From contig CAJYVD010000015.1 of the NCBI GenBank assembly GCA_913778495.1, positions 147,338-211,337 on the forward strand: 64,000 nt of DNA. The letters run 5' to 3'. The notes beneath the pieces are model-generated. The model was not told where the DNA came from, did not search any database, and worked only from the letters and a program-made list of their open reading frames with translations. This document shows positions 50,438 to 62,527 of this stretch, one piece after another. The stretch's first letter is position 1, and each line of letters starts with the position of its first letter. Source of the stretch: an uncultured Pantoea sp. (lineage in GTDB: Bacteria; Pseudomonadota; Gammaproteobacteria; Enterobacterales; Enterobacteriaceae). The translations under genes and the position numbers were made by a program.

Positions 50438-51412
50438 ATGAAAACCGTTCGTTTAGGCCAGACCGATTTGCAGGTGTCCCAACTCTGCCTGGGGTGCATG
50501 ACGTTTGGTGATCCCACGCGTGGCAATCACGCCTGGACGCTGCCAGAAGAGAGCAGCCTGCCGCTGATCAAACAGGCGCTGGATGCCGGCATCAACTTTT
50601 TCGACACCGCCAACAGCTACTCCGACGGCAGCAGCGAAGAGATACTTGGCCGCGCGCTCGGCCAGTATGCGCGCCGCGAAGACGTGGTGGTGGCGACCAA
50701 GGTCTATTTTCCACTCAGCAACTTGTCCCAGGGCTTGTCGCGCAACAATATTTTGCAATCCATTGATGACAGCCTGCAGCGCCTGGGCATGGAGTATGTG
50801 GATCTTCTGCAGATTCACCGCTGGGATTACAACACGCCTATCGAAGAAACTCTGGAGGCGCTGGATGCGGTGGTGAGAGCGGGCAAAGCGCGCTATATCG
50901 GTGCCTCGTCCATGCATGCCGCGCAGTTTGAACAGGCGCTAAACCTGCAGCGCGAACACGGCTGGGCGCGCTTTGTTAGCATGCAGGATCAGTACAACCT
51001 GATTCAGCGTGAAGAAGAACGTGAGATGCATCCCCTGTGCCAGCGCGAGAACATTGCGGTGCTGCCGTGGAGCCCGCTGGCACGCGGCAAGCTCACGCGG
51101 CCTTGGGGAGAAACCACCGCGCGCTCAGTATCGGACAACGTGATGGCGCAGCTCTATACCGGCACGGAAGAGAACGACGCCCTGATTGCCGAGCGCCTGG
51201 CGGCGGTTGCTGCTGACAAAGGCGCCACGCGGGCGCAGGTTGCGCTTGCCTGGCTGCTGCACAAGCCGGTCGTCACCGCACCGATCATTGGCGCCTCGCG
51301 CGAGCAGCAGTTTGCAGAGTTGATCAAGGCGGTAGACGTCGAGCTCAGTACGGCGGAGATAGCGGAGCTGGAGAGCGTGTACCAAAGGCATCCGGTGACC
51401 GGGTTTGAATGA
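50438..51412 (+). CDS. yajO: YajO, aldo/keto reductase
   Basis: NADPH-dependent aldo/keto reductase of 324 residues with the catalytic Asp and Tyr in FFDTANSYSDGSSEEILG and a TIM-barrel fold. In E. coli YajO has been linked to 1-deoxyxylulose 5-phosphate formation from ribulose 5-phosphate and to thiamin, which suits its place after dxs; the physiological role remains uncertain. It follows dxs by about 67 bases and ends at a strong hairpin. Confidence 0.9.
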   Translation: MKTVRLGQTDLQVSQLCLGCMTFGDPTRGNHAWTLPEESSLPLIKQALDAGINFFDTANSYSDGSSEEILGRALGQYARREDVVVATKVYFPLSNLSQGLSRNNILQSIDDSLQRLGMEYVDLLQIHRWDYNTPIEETLEALDAVVRAGKARYIGASSMHAAQFEQALNLQREHGWARFVSMQDQYNLIQREEEREMHPLCQRENIAVLPWSPLARGKLTRPWGETTARSVSDNVMAQLYTGTEENDALIAERLAAVAADKGATRAQVALAWLLHKPVVTAPIIGASREQQFAELIKAVDVELSTAEIAELESVYQRHPVTGFE

Positions 51413-51426
51413 CCTGAGCGCACGTC

Positions 51427-51451
51427 TTCCCCCACGCCGCGCGTGGGGGAA
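51427..51451. other. 11-bp perfect hairpin between yajO and pgpA
   Basis: TTCCCCCACGC, 3-base loop CGC, GCGTGGGGGAA. It lies between convergent genes and is not followed by a T run on either strand, so it resembles a rho-dependent 3' end or an mRNA-stabilising stem rather than a classical terminator. Confidence 0.6.
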
Positions 51452-51454
51452 CGG

Positions 51455-51946
51455 TTAGATTGCCAGCCCAAGGCCGTACAGCAGCGCCGCCGCAATCACG
51501 CCGGCAATGATGTCATCCACCATAATGCCCATGCCACCGTGCACATTGCGGTCAAACCAGCGGATCGGCCACGGCTTCCACATATCAAAAATGCGGAAGA
51601 TAACAAACCCCGCCAGCACCCACTCCCAGCGCATTGCGGGGATAGCCATCAGCGTGATCCACATACCGATAAACTCGTCCCACACGATGCTACCGTGGTC
51701 GTGCACGCCCATATCTTTGGCGGTGCGATGGCATAAATACACGCCCACGCTGATGCCAATCAGCACCAGCAGGCAGTAAATTTGCAGCGGGAGCGCGGTC
51801 ATCAGCCACCAGAAGGGGATCGCCGCTATTGAGCCGGCCGTGCCGGGCATGATCGGGCTCAAGCCGCTACCAAAGCCGGTGGCGAGCAGGTGCCAGGGGT
51901 TGCGCATGCGCAACCGACGTTTGGCAATATCTTTACCGGGCATCAA
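51455..51946 (-). CDS. pgpA: PgpA, phosphatidylglycerophosphatase A
   Basis: Membrane phosphatase (163 residues, about four spans) that dephosphorylates phosphatidylglycerophosphate to phosphatidylglycerol. The family segments [17 protein letters not shown] and [18 protein letters not shown] carry the acidic active-site residues. The gene start overlaps the end of thiL by 14 bases. The C-terminus is about nine residues shorter than in E. coli. Confidence 0.95.
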   Translation of the reverse strand: MMPGKDIAKRRLRMRNPWHLLATGFGSGLSPIMPGTAGSIAAIPFWWLMTALPLQIYCLLVLIGISVGVYLCHRTAKDMGVHDHGSIVWDEFIGMWITLMAIPAMRWEWVLAGFVIFRIFDMWKPWPIRWFDRNVHGGMGIMVDDIIAGVIAAALLYGLGLAI

Positions 51947-52910
51947 AGTGATCGAATCCTGTGTAGTTAACGCTGCGCGGCTTGCCGTTTTGCAGCAGCG
52001 TCAGGCCTTCGGCGTCCGGCGCGATCTGTCCGATGCAGGTGTAAGGCACGCCCAGATGGCCCAGCGCCACATCCAGCGCACCGCGGTTCACTTCCGGTAC
52101 CGTGAAGCACAGCTCGTAATCTTCGCCTCCGCTCAGCGCCCAGTTCAGCGCCTGCTCCGCGTCGAAATGGTCACGCAGCGCCGAGGAGAGCGGCAGCGCG
52201 TCGAGGTTTAACCTTGCGCCGACACGGCTGGCCGTGAGGATATGGCCGAGGTCGGCAAGCAAGCCATCGGAGATGTCGATCGCGGCGGTAGCGAGATTGC
52301 GCAGCGCTTGCCCCTGTAAGACGCGCGGCATGGGACGCAGGTGGCGCTTGATCAGCGCTTCATGCATGGCAGGATCGTCCAGCCGATGATGATGTTGCAA
52401 CAGCGACAGGCCCGCCGCGCTATCGCCCAGCGTGCCGGTGACAAAAATCCAGTCGCCCGGCTTCGCGCCCGATCGCTTCAGCGCGCGTCCAACCGGCAGC
52501 AAGCCGTGAATGCCCAGCGTCAGGCTCATCGGACCGCGCGTGGTATCGCCGCCGATCAGTTGCATATCGTAATAATCCAGCAGCTCAAACAGGCTGTCGC
52601 TAAACGCCGCCAGCCAGCATTCATCGATCTCGGGCAGGGTCAACGCCAGCGTCAGCCAGGCGGGATCGGCGCCCATGGCGGCCAGGTCACTCAGATTAAC
52701 GGCCAGCGCTTTATAGCCAAGATCGGCTGGATGGATATCACGCAGGAAGTGAACGCCCGCCACCAGCGTATCGGTACTGATGGCCAGCGTCTGTTTGTCA
52801 GGCACATTGAGCAAGGCGCAGTCGTCCCCGATGCCTTTTTCCACATCGCGGCGGGAGCTGGTGACGCGGTTGAAATAACGTGCGATCAGTTCAAATTCAC
52901 CACAGGACAT
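51933..52910 (-). CDS. thiL: ThiL, thiamin monophosphate kinase
   Basis: Phosphorylates thiamin monophosphate to the active cofactor thiamin diphosphate. It has 325 residues, with the N-terminal GIGDDCALL nucleotide/Mg2+ segment and internal GGDTTRGP. It is followed by pgpA (14-base overlap). A terminator separates it from nusB upstream, so it probably has its own promoter as well. Confidence 0.96.
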   Translation of the reverse strand: MSCGEFELIARYFNRVTSSRRDVEKGIGDDCALLNVPDKQTLAISTDTLVAGVHFLRDIHPADLGYKALAVNLSDLAAMGADPAWLTLALTLPEIDECWLAAFSDSLFELLDYYDMQLIGGDTTRGPMSLTLGIHGLLPVGRALKRSGAKPGDWIFVTGTLGDSAAGLSLLQHHHRLDDPAMHEALIKRHLRPMPRVLQGQALRNLATAAIDISDGLLADLGHILTASRVGARLNLDALPLSSALRDHFDAEQALNWALSGGEDYELCFTVPEVNRGALDVALGHLGVPYTCIGQIAPDAEGLTLLQNGKPRSVNYTGFDHFDAR

Positions 52911-52926
52911 AAATCAGGTCTCAATG

Positions 52927-52952
52927 AAAAAAAAGGCCGGATAACCGGCCTT
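52927..52952 (-). terminator. terminator between nusB and thiL
   Basis: Stem AAGGCCGG, 4-base loop, CCGGCCTT, followed on the minus strand by eight T, just after the nusB stop codon. Confidence 0.85.
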
Positions 52953-52957
52953 CGCGT

Positions 52958-53377
52958 TTATTTTTTATGAGGTCGAATTTGTGGGGCCGCTTTGTCGAGG
53001 ACGCCGTTAACGAACTTATGGCTGTCCTCTGCACCAAATACTTTGGCCAACTCGATACCTTCGTTGATGGCGACTTTATAAGGCACATCGCTGCGCTTGC
53101 TCAGTTCAAACAAAGAGAGGCGCAGAATGGCTTTTTCCACCTGGCCCAGCTCTTCAAGCTGGCGCGACAGGTACGGCTTCATCAATCCATCCAGGTACGC
53201 GCTGTTGGTCGCCACACCGGACAGCAGTTCGCGGAAATAGCTAATATCAACGTCTTTGACGTCTTGTTCCGCCAGAAACTGGTATTCCACATCGGCAATG
53301 TCGTTGTTCGACAGCTGCCAGGAGTAAAGCGCCTGGACAGCGCACTCACGGGCGCGACGACGAGCAGCAGGTTTCAC
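52958..53377 (-). CDS. nusB: NusB, transcription antitermination factor
   Basis: All-helical RNA-binding protein of 139 residues that forms the NusB-NusE complex on boxA in ribosomal RNA operons. The core [19 protein letters not shown] at the N-terminus is intact. It lies 19 bases behind ribH in the nrdR-ribD-ribH-nusB operon. Confidence 0.97.
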   Translation of the reverse strand: MKPAARRRARECAVQALYSWQLSNNDIADVEYQFLAEQDVKDVDISYFRELLSGVATNSAYLDGLMKPYLSRQLEELGQVEKAILRLSLFELSKRSDVPYKVAINEGIELAKVFGAEDSHKFVNGVLDKAAPQIRPHKK

Positions 53378-53396
53378 AAAATTCCCCTTACAAAAA

Positions 53397-53867
53397 TCAG
53401 GCTTTAATGGCTTTCAATACGTTAATCATTTCGAGGGCAGTCAGGGCCGCTTCGGCACCTTTGTTACCCGCTTTTGTGCCGGCGCGTTCAATCGCCTGCT
53501 CAATGTTTTCTGTGGTCAGTACGCCGAAGGTAACGGGAATATCGCTGGTCATGGCCACGTTGGCAATGCCGGAGCTGGCTTCGCCCGCCACGTACTCAAA
53601 GTGGGCAGTGCCGCCACGGATCACCGTGCCCAGCGCAACGATGGCATCGTGCTTACCCGATTTGGCCAGCGCGCGTGCCGCCAGCGGCAGCTCATAAGCG
53701 CCGGGTACCCAGACCACGGTGATGTTTTCTGCTTTTACCTGGCCGATACGCTTCAGCGCATCTACCGCGCCATCCAGCAGGCTGTCATTAATGAAGTTGT
53801 TAAAACGAGCAATAACGATGGCAATATTTGCGTCAGGCGTGGCAACCGCAGCTTCGATAACTTTCAT
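53397..53867 (-). CDS. ribH: Lumazine synthase (riboflavin pathway)
   Basis: Makes 6,7-dimethyl-8-ribityllumazine, the precursor of riboflavin, in a 60-subunit capsid. The 156-residue protein has the substrate loop [14 protein letters not shown] with the catalytic His. E. coli workers call the gene ribE. It is between ribD and nusB. Confidence 0.97.
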   Translation of the reverse strand: MKVIEAAVATPDANIAIVIARFNNFINDSLLDGAVDALKRIGQVKAENITVVWVPGAYELPLAARALAKSGKHDAIVALGTVIRGGTAHFEYVAGEASSGIANVAMTSDIPVTFGVLTTENIEQAIERAGTKAGNKGAEAALTALEMINVLKAIKA

Positions 53868-53952
53868 ACATATCCTTAGGGTGTTTGTTTTATGGCCCCG
53901 CAGAAGGGGGCGGATTCTATCATACTCTTTAGCAACGCGCTCAGGCTTTTCC

Positions 53953-55068
53953 TTACATGCGCTCGCGTGGCGTCAGCGTCAAGCGCAGGTCGTCGCCGAC
54001 GCGGCGCACGTCGCTGAAGGCGAAAGCGGGCGCGTCGGCAAGCCGTTCAAGTCCCGGCAGCGTGCAGAGACCGCGCGCCGCATCGCCTAACAGCGTCGGT
54101 GCGACATACACAATCAATTCGTCCACCACGCCAGCCTGCAATAATGCCCCCGCTAATCCGGCACCGGCTTCAACCCAAACGCTATTCATTTGGCGCTGAC
54201 CGAGCAGCATCATCATCGCCACCAGATCCAATTGAGTATCCCGCAGCGGCACCGCGATTTGGCTCACCGACTCGGGCCACGGCTGATTATCGCAGTGGCT
54301 CCGCATCAGCCATGTTTCGCCCGGCTGAGTGATGAGACGATGCTGCGGCGTCACGCGCTGCTGGCTGTCAATCACCACGCGTACCGGCTGACGCAGGCTG
54401 GATTCCGTCTGAAACGCCTGTGCGTCCGCACTCAGCTCCGGCCAGCGTACCGTCAGGGCCGGATCGTCTGCCAACACAGTGGCGCTGGTGGTAAGAATCG
54501 CAGAACTCTGCGCCCGCAGACGCTGCACATCGCGCCGCGCTGCCGCCGAGGTGATCCACTGGCTTTCACCGCTCGCCATGGCCGTGCGCCCATCCAGCGA
54601 CGCGCCCAGTTTAAGTTGCACCCATGGAAAACCGGTGCGCATGCGCTTCAGAAAGCCGCGGTTCAACGCTTCCGCTTCTTGCATCATCAGCCCATGACTC
54701 ACCGCGATACCGGCCTGTTGCAGGCGATAAAGCCCTCGCCCTGCGACCTGTGGATTTGGATCCTGCATCGCTGCCACCACGCGCGTCACCCCTGCGGCAA
54801 TCAGCGCATCGCAGCACGGCGGCGTGCGGCCATGATGGCTGCAGGGCTCAAGCGTCACATAGGCGGTGGCCCCGCGTGCCGCATCACCGGCCATGCGCAG
54901 CGCGTGCACTTCAGCGTGCGGTTCGCCCGCGCGCTGGTGCCAGCCCTCACCCACAATCTCGCCGTCGCGTACGATCACGCAGCCGACGTTGGGGTTAGGC
55001 GTGGTCGTAAACCGTCCACGTCGCGCCAGTTCCAGCGCGCGCGCCATATAGCGTTCATCGGTCATCAC
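53953..55068 (-). CDS. ribD: RibD, bifunctional riboflavin deaminase/reductase
   Basis: Deaminates and then reduces the pyrimidine intermediate of riboflavin synthesis. It has 371 residues: an N-terminal deaminase with zinc site HAEVHAL and [11 protein letters not shown], and a C-terminal reductase (about 147 onward, starting [13 protein letters not shown]). It starts directly after the nrdR stop codon, without spacing; an ATGATG is at the start. Confidence 0.97.
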   Translation of the reverse strand: MMTDERYMARALELARRGRFTTTPNPNVGCVIVRDGEIVGEGWHQRAGEPHAEVHALRMAGDAARGATAYVTLEPCSHHGRTPPCCDALIAAGVTRVVAAMQDPNPQVAGRGLYRLQQAGIAVSHGLMMQEAEALNRGFLKRMRTGFPWVQLKLGASLDGRTAMASGESQWITSAAARRDVQRLRAQSSAILTTSATVLADDPALTVRWPELSADAQAFQTESSLRQPVRVVIDSQQRVTPQHRLITQPGETWLMRSHCDNQPWPESVSQIAVPLRDTQLDLVAMMMLLGQRQMNSVWVEAGAGLAGALLQAGVVDELIVYVAPTLLGDAARGLCTLPGLERLADAPAFAFSDVRRVGDDLRLTLTPRERM

Positions 55069-55518
55069 TTAATCCTGTAAGCGGGCAATCTCTTCGCCAA
55101 AATCGCGGATATCTTCAAAGCTGCGGTAGACCGAGGCGAAACGGATGTAGGCAACCTTATCGAGTTTTTTAAGCTCTTCCATCACCAGATTGCCGATCAA
55201 TTTGCTGGGAACTTCTCGCTCGCCGGTGGCGCGCAGCTGCGTTTTAATGTGGTTGACCGCGTTGTCGACCGCGTCGGCGCTTACCGGGCGCTTCTCTAGC
55301 GCTTTCATCATGCCGCTGGCCAACTTGTCTTCGTTAAATGGCTCGCGCACGTCGTTGCTTTTTACCACGCGCGGCATAACCAGCTCAGCCACTTCAAAGG
55401 TCGTAAAGCGCTCGTGGCATACCAGGCACTGGCGGCGGCGACGCACCGACGAACCCTCACCAACCAGGCGCGAATCAATCACTTTGGTGTCCACGGCGGC
55501 GCAAAATGGGCAATGCAT
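55069..55518 (-). CDS. nrdR: NrdR, repressor of ribonucleotide reductase genes
   Basis: Zinc-ribbon and ATP-cone regulator (149 residues) that represses nrd operons according to dATP/ATP. The ribbon is CPFC and CLVC (residues 3-34), and the ATP-cone begins around residue 49. The start at 55518 ([10 protein letters not shown]) matches E. coli; the upstream ATG at 55548 would add ten residues. First gene of the operon nrdR-ribD-ribH-nusB. Confidence 0.97.
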   Translation of the reverse strand: MHCPFCAAVDTKVIDSRLVGEGSSVRRRRQCLVCHERFTTFEVAELVMPRVVKSNDVREPFNEDKLASGMMKALEKRPVSADAVDNAVNHIKTQLRATGEREVPSKLIGNLVMEELKKLDKVAYIRFASVYRSFEDIRDFGEEIARLQD

Positions 55519-55787
55519 GACGTTTCCTGTCGCGATAATAAGGGGCAAACAGTGTAGCGCTTTCTCGAAGGCAACAAAACAGAGCGTGCTGCATCAACGC
55601 GCTGACGCCGCCGCCGCGTGGCGTAAAAAACACGCTACGCTTAACGAGGCTTATCGGGCTCCGCGTTGGCCTAACTCGGGGAAAAGTATAATGCTCTGAA
55701 TTTTGCCCGCCCTGCGCGTTGTGCTCAGCATGCTGATAAGATCGTTCTCACGCGCTTACGAATGCTTAATAACAGAAAGGACATTGC

Positions 55788-56351
55788 ATGACGTTCAGGA
55801 TGCTTGCGGCTCCGGCCGCCTTTTCACTGCTGCTGCTCAGTGGTTGCAGCGCGACACCGCCCTCTCCGCAGGTTAACGCGCTGCATCAGGAAGTCAGTCA
55901 GCTTAATCAACAAATGCGCACCTTGACCCATCAGGCTACGGCGCTGGAGATCCAGGGGCAGCTCAATGGCCAGCTGAATCAGGGAGCCTGGCTGCTGCCG
56001 CAGGCCAATACGCCGGTGGAGCTGGAAACGCAGTTAGGTAAATTGCGTCTGTCGCTGACGCACGTGCGGGGTGAACCAGGCGGCAGCCGAGCGGATTTGA
56101 CCCTTGTCGCTCCGCAAAACCAACCGCTGCCCGCGCTGCGTGCACAAGTGGTGTGGGGCGAACTGGATCCCGCCAGCGGTAAACCGCTTGAAGCGGAAAG
56201 CGTGAGCCAGCCGCTTAGCGTGGCCGCGGGATTAACGCCGCGCAGCTCGGTAACGGTGTCGTTGCGCCTGAACGGATTCACTCCCCAACAGCTGGGCTAT
56301 GTGCGGATCCATCAGGTTGAACCGCTCTCCGCTGCCTCACCGCAGCGCTGA
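55788..56351 (+). CDS. yajI: YajI-like lipoprotein (DUF3251)
   Basis: Lipoprotein of 187 residues with the lipobox LSGC (Cys20), then a coiled-coil-like segment rich in Gln and Leu (about 28-68) and a beta-rich body. No known function. It occupies the position of E. coli yajI, divergent from nrdR, but tsx, which lies beyond it in E. coli, is absent. It is convergent with secF across a terminator. Confidence 0.8.
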   Translation: MTFRMLAAPAAFSLLLLSGCSATPPSPQVNALHQEVSQLNQQMRTLTHQATALEIQGQLNGQLNQGAWLLPQANTPVELETQLGKLRLSLTHVRGEPGGSRADLTLVAPQNQPLPALRAQVVWGELDPASGKPLEAESVSQPLSVAAGLTPRSSVTVSLRLNGFTPQQLGYVRIHQVEPLSAASPQR

Positions 56352-56356
56352 TGGCA

Positions 56357-56387
56357 AAAAAAACGGGCTGCGCAACGCAGCCCGTTT
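56357..56387. terminator. bidirectional terminator between yajI and secF
   Basis: Hairpin AAACGGGCTGCG, short loop, CGCAGCCCGTTT, with eight T on the minus-strand side, so strongest for the secF operon. Confidence 0.9.
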
Positions 56388-56404
56388 CGATGTTGCCCGC
56401 GAGA

Positions 56405-57373
56405 TCAGGGAAGGATAGAAGGCTGATCTGCGCCCTCTTTCTCAACCTTCTGCACCAGCATATGTTCACGCTTCATCCCCAGTTTCAGCGCCAGCGCGGA
56501 AGAAACATAGATTGAAGAGATGGTGCCGATGGTGACCCCGATCAGCATGGTGAGCGAGAAGCCTTTCAGCAGGGCGCCACCAAAGATGAACAGAATCAGA
56601 ATCATCGCCAGCGTGGTCAGTGAGGTGATCAGCGTTCGGCTCAGCGTCTGCGTCAGTGACACGTTGGTGATATCGTACGACGAGCCGCGGCGGATCTTAC
56701 GGAAGTTCTCACGAATACGGTCCGATACCACAATCTTATCGTTCAACGAGTAACCAATCACCGACATCAGCGACGCCACAATAGTGAGATCAATCTCAAT
56801 GTGGAACAGCGCCAGCAGGCCGCAGGTAATGATGACGTCATGCGCCAGCGCCAGCACGGTGCCCAGCGCCAGACGCCACTCAAAGCGAAAACCGATGTAG
56901 ATCAGAATCGCAATCAGTGCCGAAAGCAGCGCCATCGCACCGGCCTGCGCCAGGTCGCTGCCCACGCTGGGGCCCACGAACTCAATGCGCTTAACGGTGG
57001 CATTTTGCTGCGTGGTTTGGTTGATCGACGCCAACACTTTACTGCCCAACTCCTGGCCCGCCGTCGCCGTGGCCGGTGGCATACGCACCATCACGTCACG
57101 GCTGCTGCCAAAGTTCTGCACCAGCGGTTCTTCAAAACCGGCTTTCACCAGCCCCTGGCGCAGTACGTCCAGATCGGCCGGCTTTTCCAGGTTAATTTCA
57201 ATCACCGTACCACCGGTAAAGTCGAGGCCCCAATTGAAGCCACGCACGCCGATAATGGCGATAGACGCCACGATCAGTAAACCGGAGATGATGAAAGCCA
57301 GCGTATCCCAGCGCATAAAGTCGACGACTTTACGCCCGTGGTTTAGCTGCTCAATACTATATTCCTGTGCCAC
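56405..57373 (-). CDS. secF: SecF, Sec translocase accessory subunit
   Basis: Membrane protein that with SecD uses the proton motive force to pull exported proteins through SecYEG. It has 322 residues and six spans; the SecF signature [12 protein letters not shown] follows the first span. The start is taken as GTG at 57373 ([10 protein letters not shown] when initiated), which lies 9 bases after GAGGAG and 10 bases past the secD stop and matches the E. coli protein. A longer ATG frame reaching into secD is rejected. Confidence 0.95.
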   Translation of the reverse strand: MAQEYSIEQLNHGRKVVDFMRWDTLAFIISGLLIVASIAIIGVRGFNWGLDFTGGTVIEINLEKPADLDVLRQGLVKAGFEEPLVQNFGSSRDVMVRMPPATATAGQELGSKVLASINQTTQQNATVKRIEFVGPSVGSDLAQAGAMALLSALIAILIYIGFRFEWRLALGTVLALAHDVIITCGLLALFHIEIDLTIVASLMSVIGYSLNDKIVVSDRIRENFRKIRRGSSYDITNVSLTQTLSRTLITSLTTLAMILILFIFGGALLKGFSLTMLIGVTIGTISSIYVSSALALKLGMKREHMLVQKVEKEGADQPSILP

Positions 57374-57383
57374 AACGCACTCC

Positions 57384-59231
57384 TCAGATAGACAGCTTTT
57401 TAATGCGTTTGCCGCCGTAAACCAGGTTAACGATGGCACGGGTGCCGACGATAGCCGTAAACATCGACGTCGCAATACCGATAGCCGTGGTAATCGCAAA
57501 GCCTTTGATGGAGCCGGTACCGACCGCATAAAGAATGATGACTTTAATCAGCGTGGTCACGTTGGCATCGACGATACTGGAGAAGGCGCCTTTGTAGCCC
57601 TCGTGAATCGCCTGCTGCACCGAACGCCCGTTGCGCAGTTCTTCTTTAATACGTTCGTTAATCAACACGTTCGCATCAACCGCCACCGCCAGCGTGAGCA
57701 CGATACCGGCAATGCCTGGCATCGTCAGCGTGGCGCCAGGCAGCAGCGACATGATGCCAACAATCAGCACCAGGTTGCAGAGCAGTGCGCTGGTAGCAAT
57801 CAAGCCGAACTTTTTATAGAAGATCACCATAAAGATCACGGACGCAATCAGTCCCCACAAGCAGGCTTCAAGCCCCTGTGTGATGTTCTGCTGCCCCATG
57901 GTTGGACCAATGGTGCGCTCTTCTACAATCTGAATTGGCGCAATCAGCGCACCGGCACGCAGCAGCAGTGAAAGCTGACGCGCTTCGTTCGGATTGTTGA
58001 TACCGGTGATGCGGAAGCTGTTACCCAAGCGAGACTGGATATTGGCAACGTTAATCACCTCTTCCTGCTTCTGCAAAATGGCACGGCCGTTGGCGTCTTT
58101 CTTGCCGCTGTCCTTGTACTCCACGAACAGGGTCGCCATCGGCTTGCCGATGTTGTCCTTAGTGAAGTTAGACATGATGTTACCGCCGGTGCTGTCCAGC
58201 GAGATATTCACCTGCGGCTGGTTGTACTCATCCATGCTGGAGGTGGAGTCCGTGATGTGGTCACCGGTCAGAATCACGCGCTTGTACAGCACAACCGGCT
58301 GCCCTTCGCGGGTTTTCTTCACTTCCGAGTCACCTGGCACGCGTCCGCTGGCGGCCGCGCCGGGATCAACCGAGGTGTTCACCAGACGGAACTCCAGCGT
58401 TGCGGTCGCGCCCAGAATCTCTTTGGCGCGCGCGGTATCCTGAATACCCGGCAGTTCCACAACGATACGGTCAGCGCCCTGGCGCTGCACGAGTGGCTCA
58501 GCAACCCCCAGTTGGTTAACGCGGTTACGCAGAATGGTAATGTTTTGCTGTACCGCGTATTCACGCGCTTCGCTCAACCGCGCATCGGTCATTACCGCCC
58601 GTAATCCATCGTTGCCTTGGCTACTGATCACCAAATCGCGGTGACGCGGCGTCAGATAGGCGATGGCCGCATCACGGCTGGCGGCGTCACGGAAGCGGAC
58701 TTCCACGCCGTAGTTCGCGATTTTATTTACATTGGTATAGGGAATACTTTTGTCGCGCAGGTCGCTGCGCAGGCTGTCAGCGTTTTGATCTTGCAGCTTG
58801 CCCAGTGCCGTATCGACATCCACTTCCATCAGGAAGTGCACGCCACCGCGCAGGTCAAGCCCGAGCTTCATCGGCTCAGCTTTCAGCAGGGTTAACCAGC
58901 GCGGCGTGGCCGGTGCCAGGTTAAGCGCGACCACGAAATCTTCGCCCAAGGCGCTGGTTAAGGCTTCACGCGCGCGCAGCTGAACATCGGTATTGTCAAA
59001 GCGGGCCAGAATGGCACCGTTTTCCAGCGCGAGGGATTTGCTCTGGATATTGTCCTGTTTCAGGATGGTCTGGATCTGATCCAACGTTTGCTCACTGGCG
59101 GCGCCACCGCGCGCACCAGTGATTTGAACGGCCGGATCCTCACCATAAAGGTTTGGAAGCGCATAGAGCAGGCCGACGATAATCACGACGACCAGCATGA
59201 TGTACTTCCACAAAGGATAACGGTTTAACAC
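57384..59231 (-). CDS. secD: SecD, Sec translocase accessory subunit
   Basis: Partner of SecF, 615 residues: one N-terminal span, a large periplasmic domain (about 35-445) and five C-terminal spans with the RND-like block [14 protein letters not shown]. The segment [17 protein letters not shown] marks the start of the periplasmic P1 domain. It is part of the tgt-yajC-secD-secF operon. Confidence 0.97.
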   Translation of the reverse strand: MLNRYPLWKYIMLVVVIIVGLLYALPNLYGEDPAVQITGARGGAASEQTLDQIQTILKQDNIQSKSLALENGAILARFDNTDVQLRAREALTSALGEDFVVALNLAPATPRWLTLLKAEPMKLGLDLRGGVHFLMEVDVDTALGKLQDQNADSLRSDLRDKSIPYTNVNKIANYGVEVRFRDAASRDAAIAYLTPRHRDLVISSQGNDGLRAVMTDARLSEAREYAVQQNITILRNRVNQLGVAEPLVQRQGADRIVVELPGIQDTARAKEILGATATLEFRLVNTSVDPGAAASGRVPGDSEVKKTREGQPVVLYKRVILTGDHITDSTSSMDEYNQPQVNISLDSTGGNIMSNFTKDNIGKPMATLFVEYKDSGKKDANGRAILQKQEEVINVANIQSRLGNSFRITGINNPNEARQLSLLLRAGALIAPIQIVEERTIGPTMGQQNITQGLEACLWGLIASVIFMVIFYKKFGLIATSALLCNLVLIVGIMSLLPGATLTMPGIAGIVLTLAVAVDANVLINERIKEELRNGRSVQQAIHEGYKGAFSSIVDANVTTLIKVIILYAVGTGSIKGFAITTAIGIATSMFTAIVGTRAIVNLVYGGKRIKKLSI

Positions 59232-59255
59232 GGCAGTTCCCTTCGGGAAGAAAAA

Positions 59256-59588
59256 TTACAGCGCCTTCATTGTACCTTTCGGCAGAACGGCGGCCACGAA
59301 ATCACGTTTGATCACGACTTCATTGGTGTCGTTCAGCGCGATAGAGATATAGCCGGTTTCAGCCACTTTGGTTACGCGTCCAACCAAACCACCGTTGGTC
59401 AGCACTTCATCACCTTTAGAGATGGAATCCATCAGCTTCTTGTGATCTTTGGCACGTTTCTGCTGCGGGCGCAGAATCATGAAATAGAAGATCAGACCAA
59501 ACACCACCAGCATGATCACCAGAGTGTAAGGACTTCCCTGCGACGGTGCGCCTGCAGCGGCCACTGCGTCAGAAATGAACAAGCTCAT
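59256..59588 (-). CDS. yajC: YajC, Sec translocon accessory protein
   Basis: Small (110 residues) membrane protein of the SecDF-YajC complex with one N-terminal span (about 20-39), then the conserved FMILRPQQKRAKDHKKL segment and a small soluble domain. It lies between tgt and secD. Confidence 0.97.
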   Translation of the reverse strand: MSLFISDAVAAAGAPSQGSPYTLVIMLVVFGLIFYFMILRPQQKRAKDHKKLMDSISKGDEVLTNGGLVGRVTKVAETGYISIALNDTNEVVIKRDFVAAVLPKGTMKAL

Positions 59589-59613
59589 TTAATTTCCCTC
59601 ATTGATAGTGTTA

Positions 59614-60768
<1,155 letters not shown>

Positions 60769-61839
60769 TTATGCCCCAACGATTTCGTCAGGCGCTTGTG
60801 GATTACGGGTGATGTACATGGCATCCCCGTAGCTAAAGAAACGGTACTGCTCTGCCACCGCGCTCTTATACGCCGCCATGGTCTGTTTGTACCCGGCAAA
60901 CGCGGAGACCAGCATAATCAGCGTGGATTCCGGCAGGTGGAAATTGGTGATGAGCGCATCCACCACCTGATAGTGATAACCCGGATAGATAAAGATTTGG
61001 GTGTCATCAAAAAATGGCGCGATCAGCGCGTCTTCGCTGGCCTTGGCCGCGCTCTCCAGCGAGCGCACCGAGGTGGTGCCCACTGCAACCACTTTGTTGC
61101 CGCGCGCTTTACACGCCAGCACTGCATCCACCACCTCTTGCGGCACTTCAGCGTATTCAGAGTGCATGATGTGATCGTTGATGTTCTCCACGCGCACCGG
61201 CTGAAACGTCCCAGCCCCCACGTGCAGCGTGACAAACGCCATTTCCACCCCTTTCTCGCGCAGCGCGGCGAGCAACGGTTCGTCGAAATGCAAACCTGCG
61301 GTCGGCGCCGCGACCGCGCCAGGACGCTCGCTATAAACGGTTTGGTAGAGCTCGCGGTCGGCCTCTTCATCCGGACGATCGATGTAAGGCGGCAGCGGCA
61401 TGTGCCCAACGCTGTTGAGGATATCCAGCACCGCGCGGTCGTCCTCAAACGCAATCTCAAACAGGGCGTCATGGCGCGCGACCATGGTGGCTTTCACGCT
61501 CTCATCGTCACCCAACAGCAGGTCGGTGCCCGGCTTGGGTGCTTTTGAGGCGCGCACGTGCGCCAACACGCGCTTATCGTCCAGCATGCGCTCAACCAGC
61601 ATTTCGATTTTTCCGCCGCTGGCTTTACGGCCATAGACGCGCGCCGGAATCACACGGGTATTGTTGAACACCAGCAGGTCGCCCGGGTTGAGTTTGTCCA
61701 GGACATCGGTAAACACGCCATGATTCAGCGCGCCCGTCGGGCCATCAAGCGACAGCAGACGACAGCCGCTGCGCTGCGCCTGCGGGTAGTGAGCAATCAA
61801 AGATTCCGGTAAGTCAAAAGCAAAATCGGCAACACGCAT
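60769..61839 (-). CDS. queA: QueA, tRNA preQ1 ribosyltransferase-isomerase
   Basis: Transfers and isomerises the ribosyl part of S-adenosylmethionine onto preQ1 in tRNA to give epoxyqueuosine. It has 356 residues, with the family segments PESLIAHYP and GLHFDEPLL. It is the first gene of the minus-strand operon queA-tgt-yajC-secD-secF and diverges from acpH. Confidence 0.98.
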   Translation of the reverse strand: MRVADFAFDLPESLIAHYPQAQRSGCRLLSLDGPTGALNHGVFTDVLDKLNPGDLLVFNNTRVIPARVYGRKASGGKIEMLVERMLDDKRVLAHVRASKAPKPGTDLLLGDDESVKATMVARHDALFEIAFEDDRAVLDILNSVGHMPLPPYIDRPDEEADRELYQTVYSERPGAVAAPTAGLHFDEPLLAALREKGVEMAFVTLHVGAGTFQPVRVENINDHIMHSEYAEVPQEVVDAVLACKARGNKVVAVGTTSVRSLESAAKASEDALIAPFFDDTQIFIYPGYHYQVVDALITNFHLPESTLIMLVSAFAGYKQTMAAYKSAVAEQYRFFSYGDAMYITRNPQAPDEIVGA

Positions 61840-61945
61840 GGTTCACTTCTTTTCTGGACGCAAAAAACAGGCGGCACAGTTTAGCTGAAAAGTGGGCGAT
61901 TCTGAACAACTGGCTGCGCTGACCCGATTCTGCCTATAATGCCCC

Positions 61946-62527
61946 ATGAATTTTCTCGCTCACTTACACCTTGCCCACCTCGCGGACAGCTCCCTGCTGG
62001 GCAACCTGATGGCCGACTTCGTGCGCGGCAACGTTGCGACGCAGTGGCCCGATGCGGTGGTCGCCGGCATTGCTATGCACCGCCGCCTTGACGTCCTGAC
62101 CGATAACTTGCCAGAGGTGCGCACCGCCCGCGCCTTCTTCCGCGATGAGACGCGCCGCGTTGCGCCGATTACGCTGGATGTCATCTGGGATCACTTTCTT
62201 GCACGGCACTGGGATACGCTGCATCCCGCGCAGTCCCTGCCGGCATTTTCCGCCGCCGCGGAGCGCGCTATCGTGCCGCACTTGGCCGGTGCGCCCGATG
62301 GCTTTGTGGAACTGAATGCCGTGATGTGGCGCGAGCGCTGGTTCGAGCACTATGCCGATCCTGCTCGTCTGGAACGGGTGTTAAACGGCATGGCACATCG
62401 CCGCCCCCGCCTCGCCGCGCTGCGCGACTCCTATCAAGATTTTGTTGATCATTACGCGCAGCTTGAGCCGCTGTTTTTCCAGTTTTACCCGCGCCTGATG
62501 GACGCTGCGCGCGCGCAGTTACTGTAA
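61946..62527 (+). CDS. acpH: AcpH, acyl carrier protein phosphodiesterase
   Basis: Removes the phosphopantetheine arm from acyl carrier protein. The 193-residue protein begins [20 protein letters not shown] and contains the metal-binding HRRLDVLTD and [11 protein letters not shown] motifs. It diverges from queA, the usual enterobacterial arrangement. Confidence 0.94.
   Translation: MNFLAHLHLAHLADSSLLGNLMADFVRGNVATQWPDAVVAGIAMHRRLDVLTDNLPEVRTARAFFRDETRRVAPITLDVIWDHFLARHWDTLHPAQSLPAFSAAAERAIVPHLAGAPDGFVELNAVMWRERWFEHYADPARLERVLNGMAHRRPRLAALRDSYQDFVDHYAQLEPLFFQFYPRLMDAARAQLL

Noticed and set aside
51427-51451. CRISPR-repeat-like hairpin
   Set aside because: Only one copy, no spacers and no cas genes in the window; better explained as a 3' end stem.
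53868-53952. possible FMN riboswitch near riboflavin genes
   Set aside because: The 85-base gap between ribD and ribH is too short and lacks RFN element segments; ribD also has none upstream.
54190-55080. 296-codon open frame opposite ribD
   Set aside because: Antisense shadow of ribD in a GC-rich gene; the translated product is His/Arg-rich without domain features.
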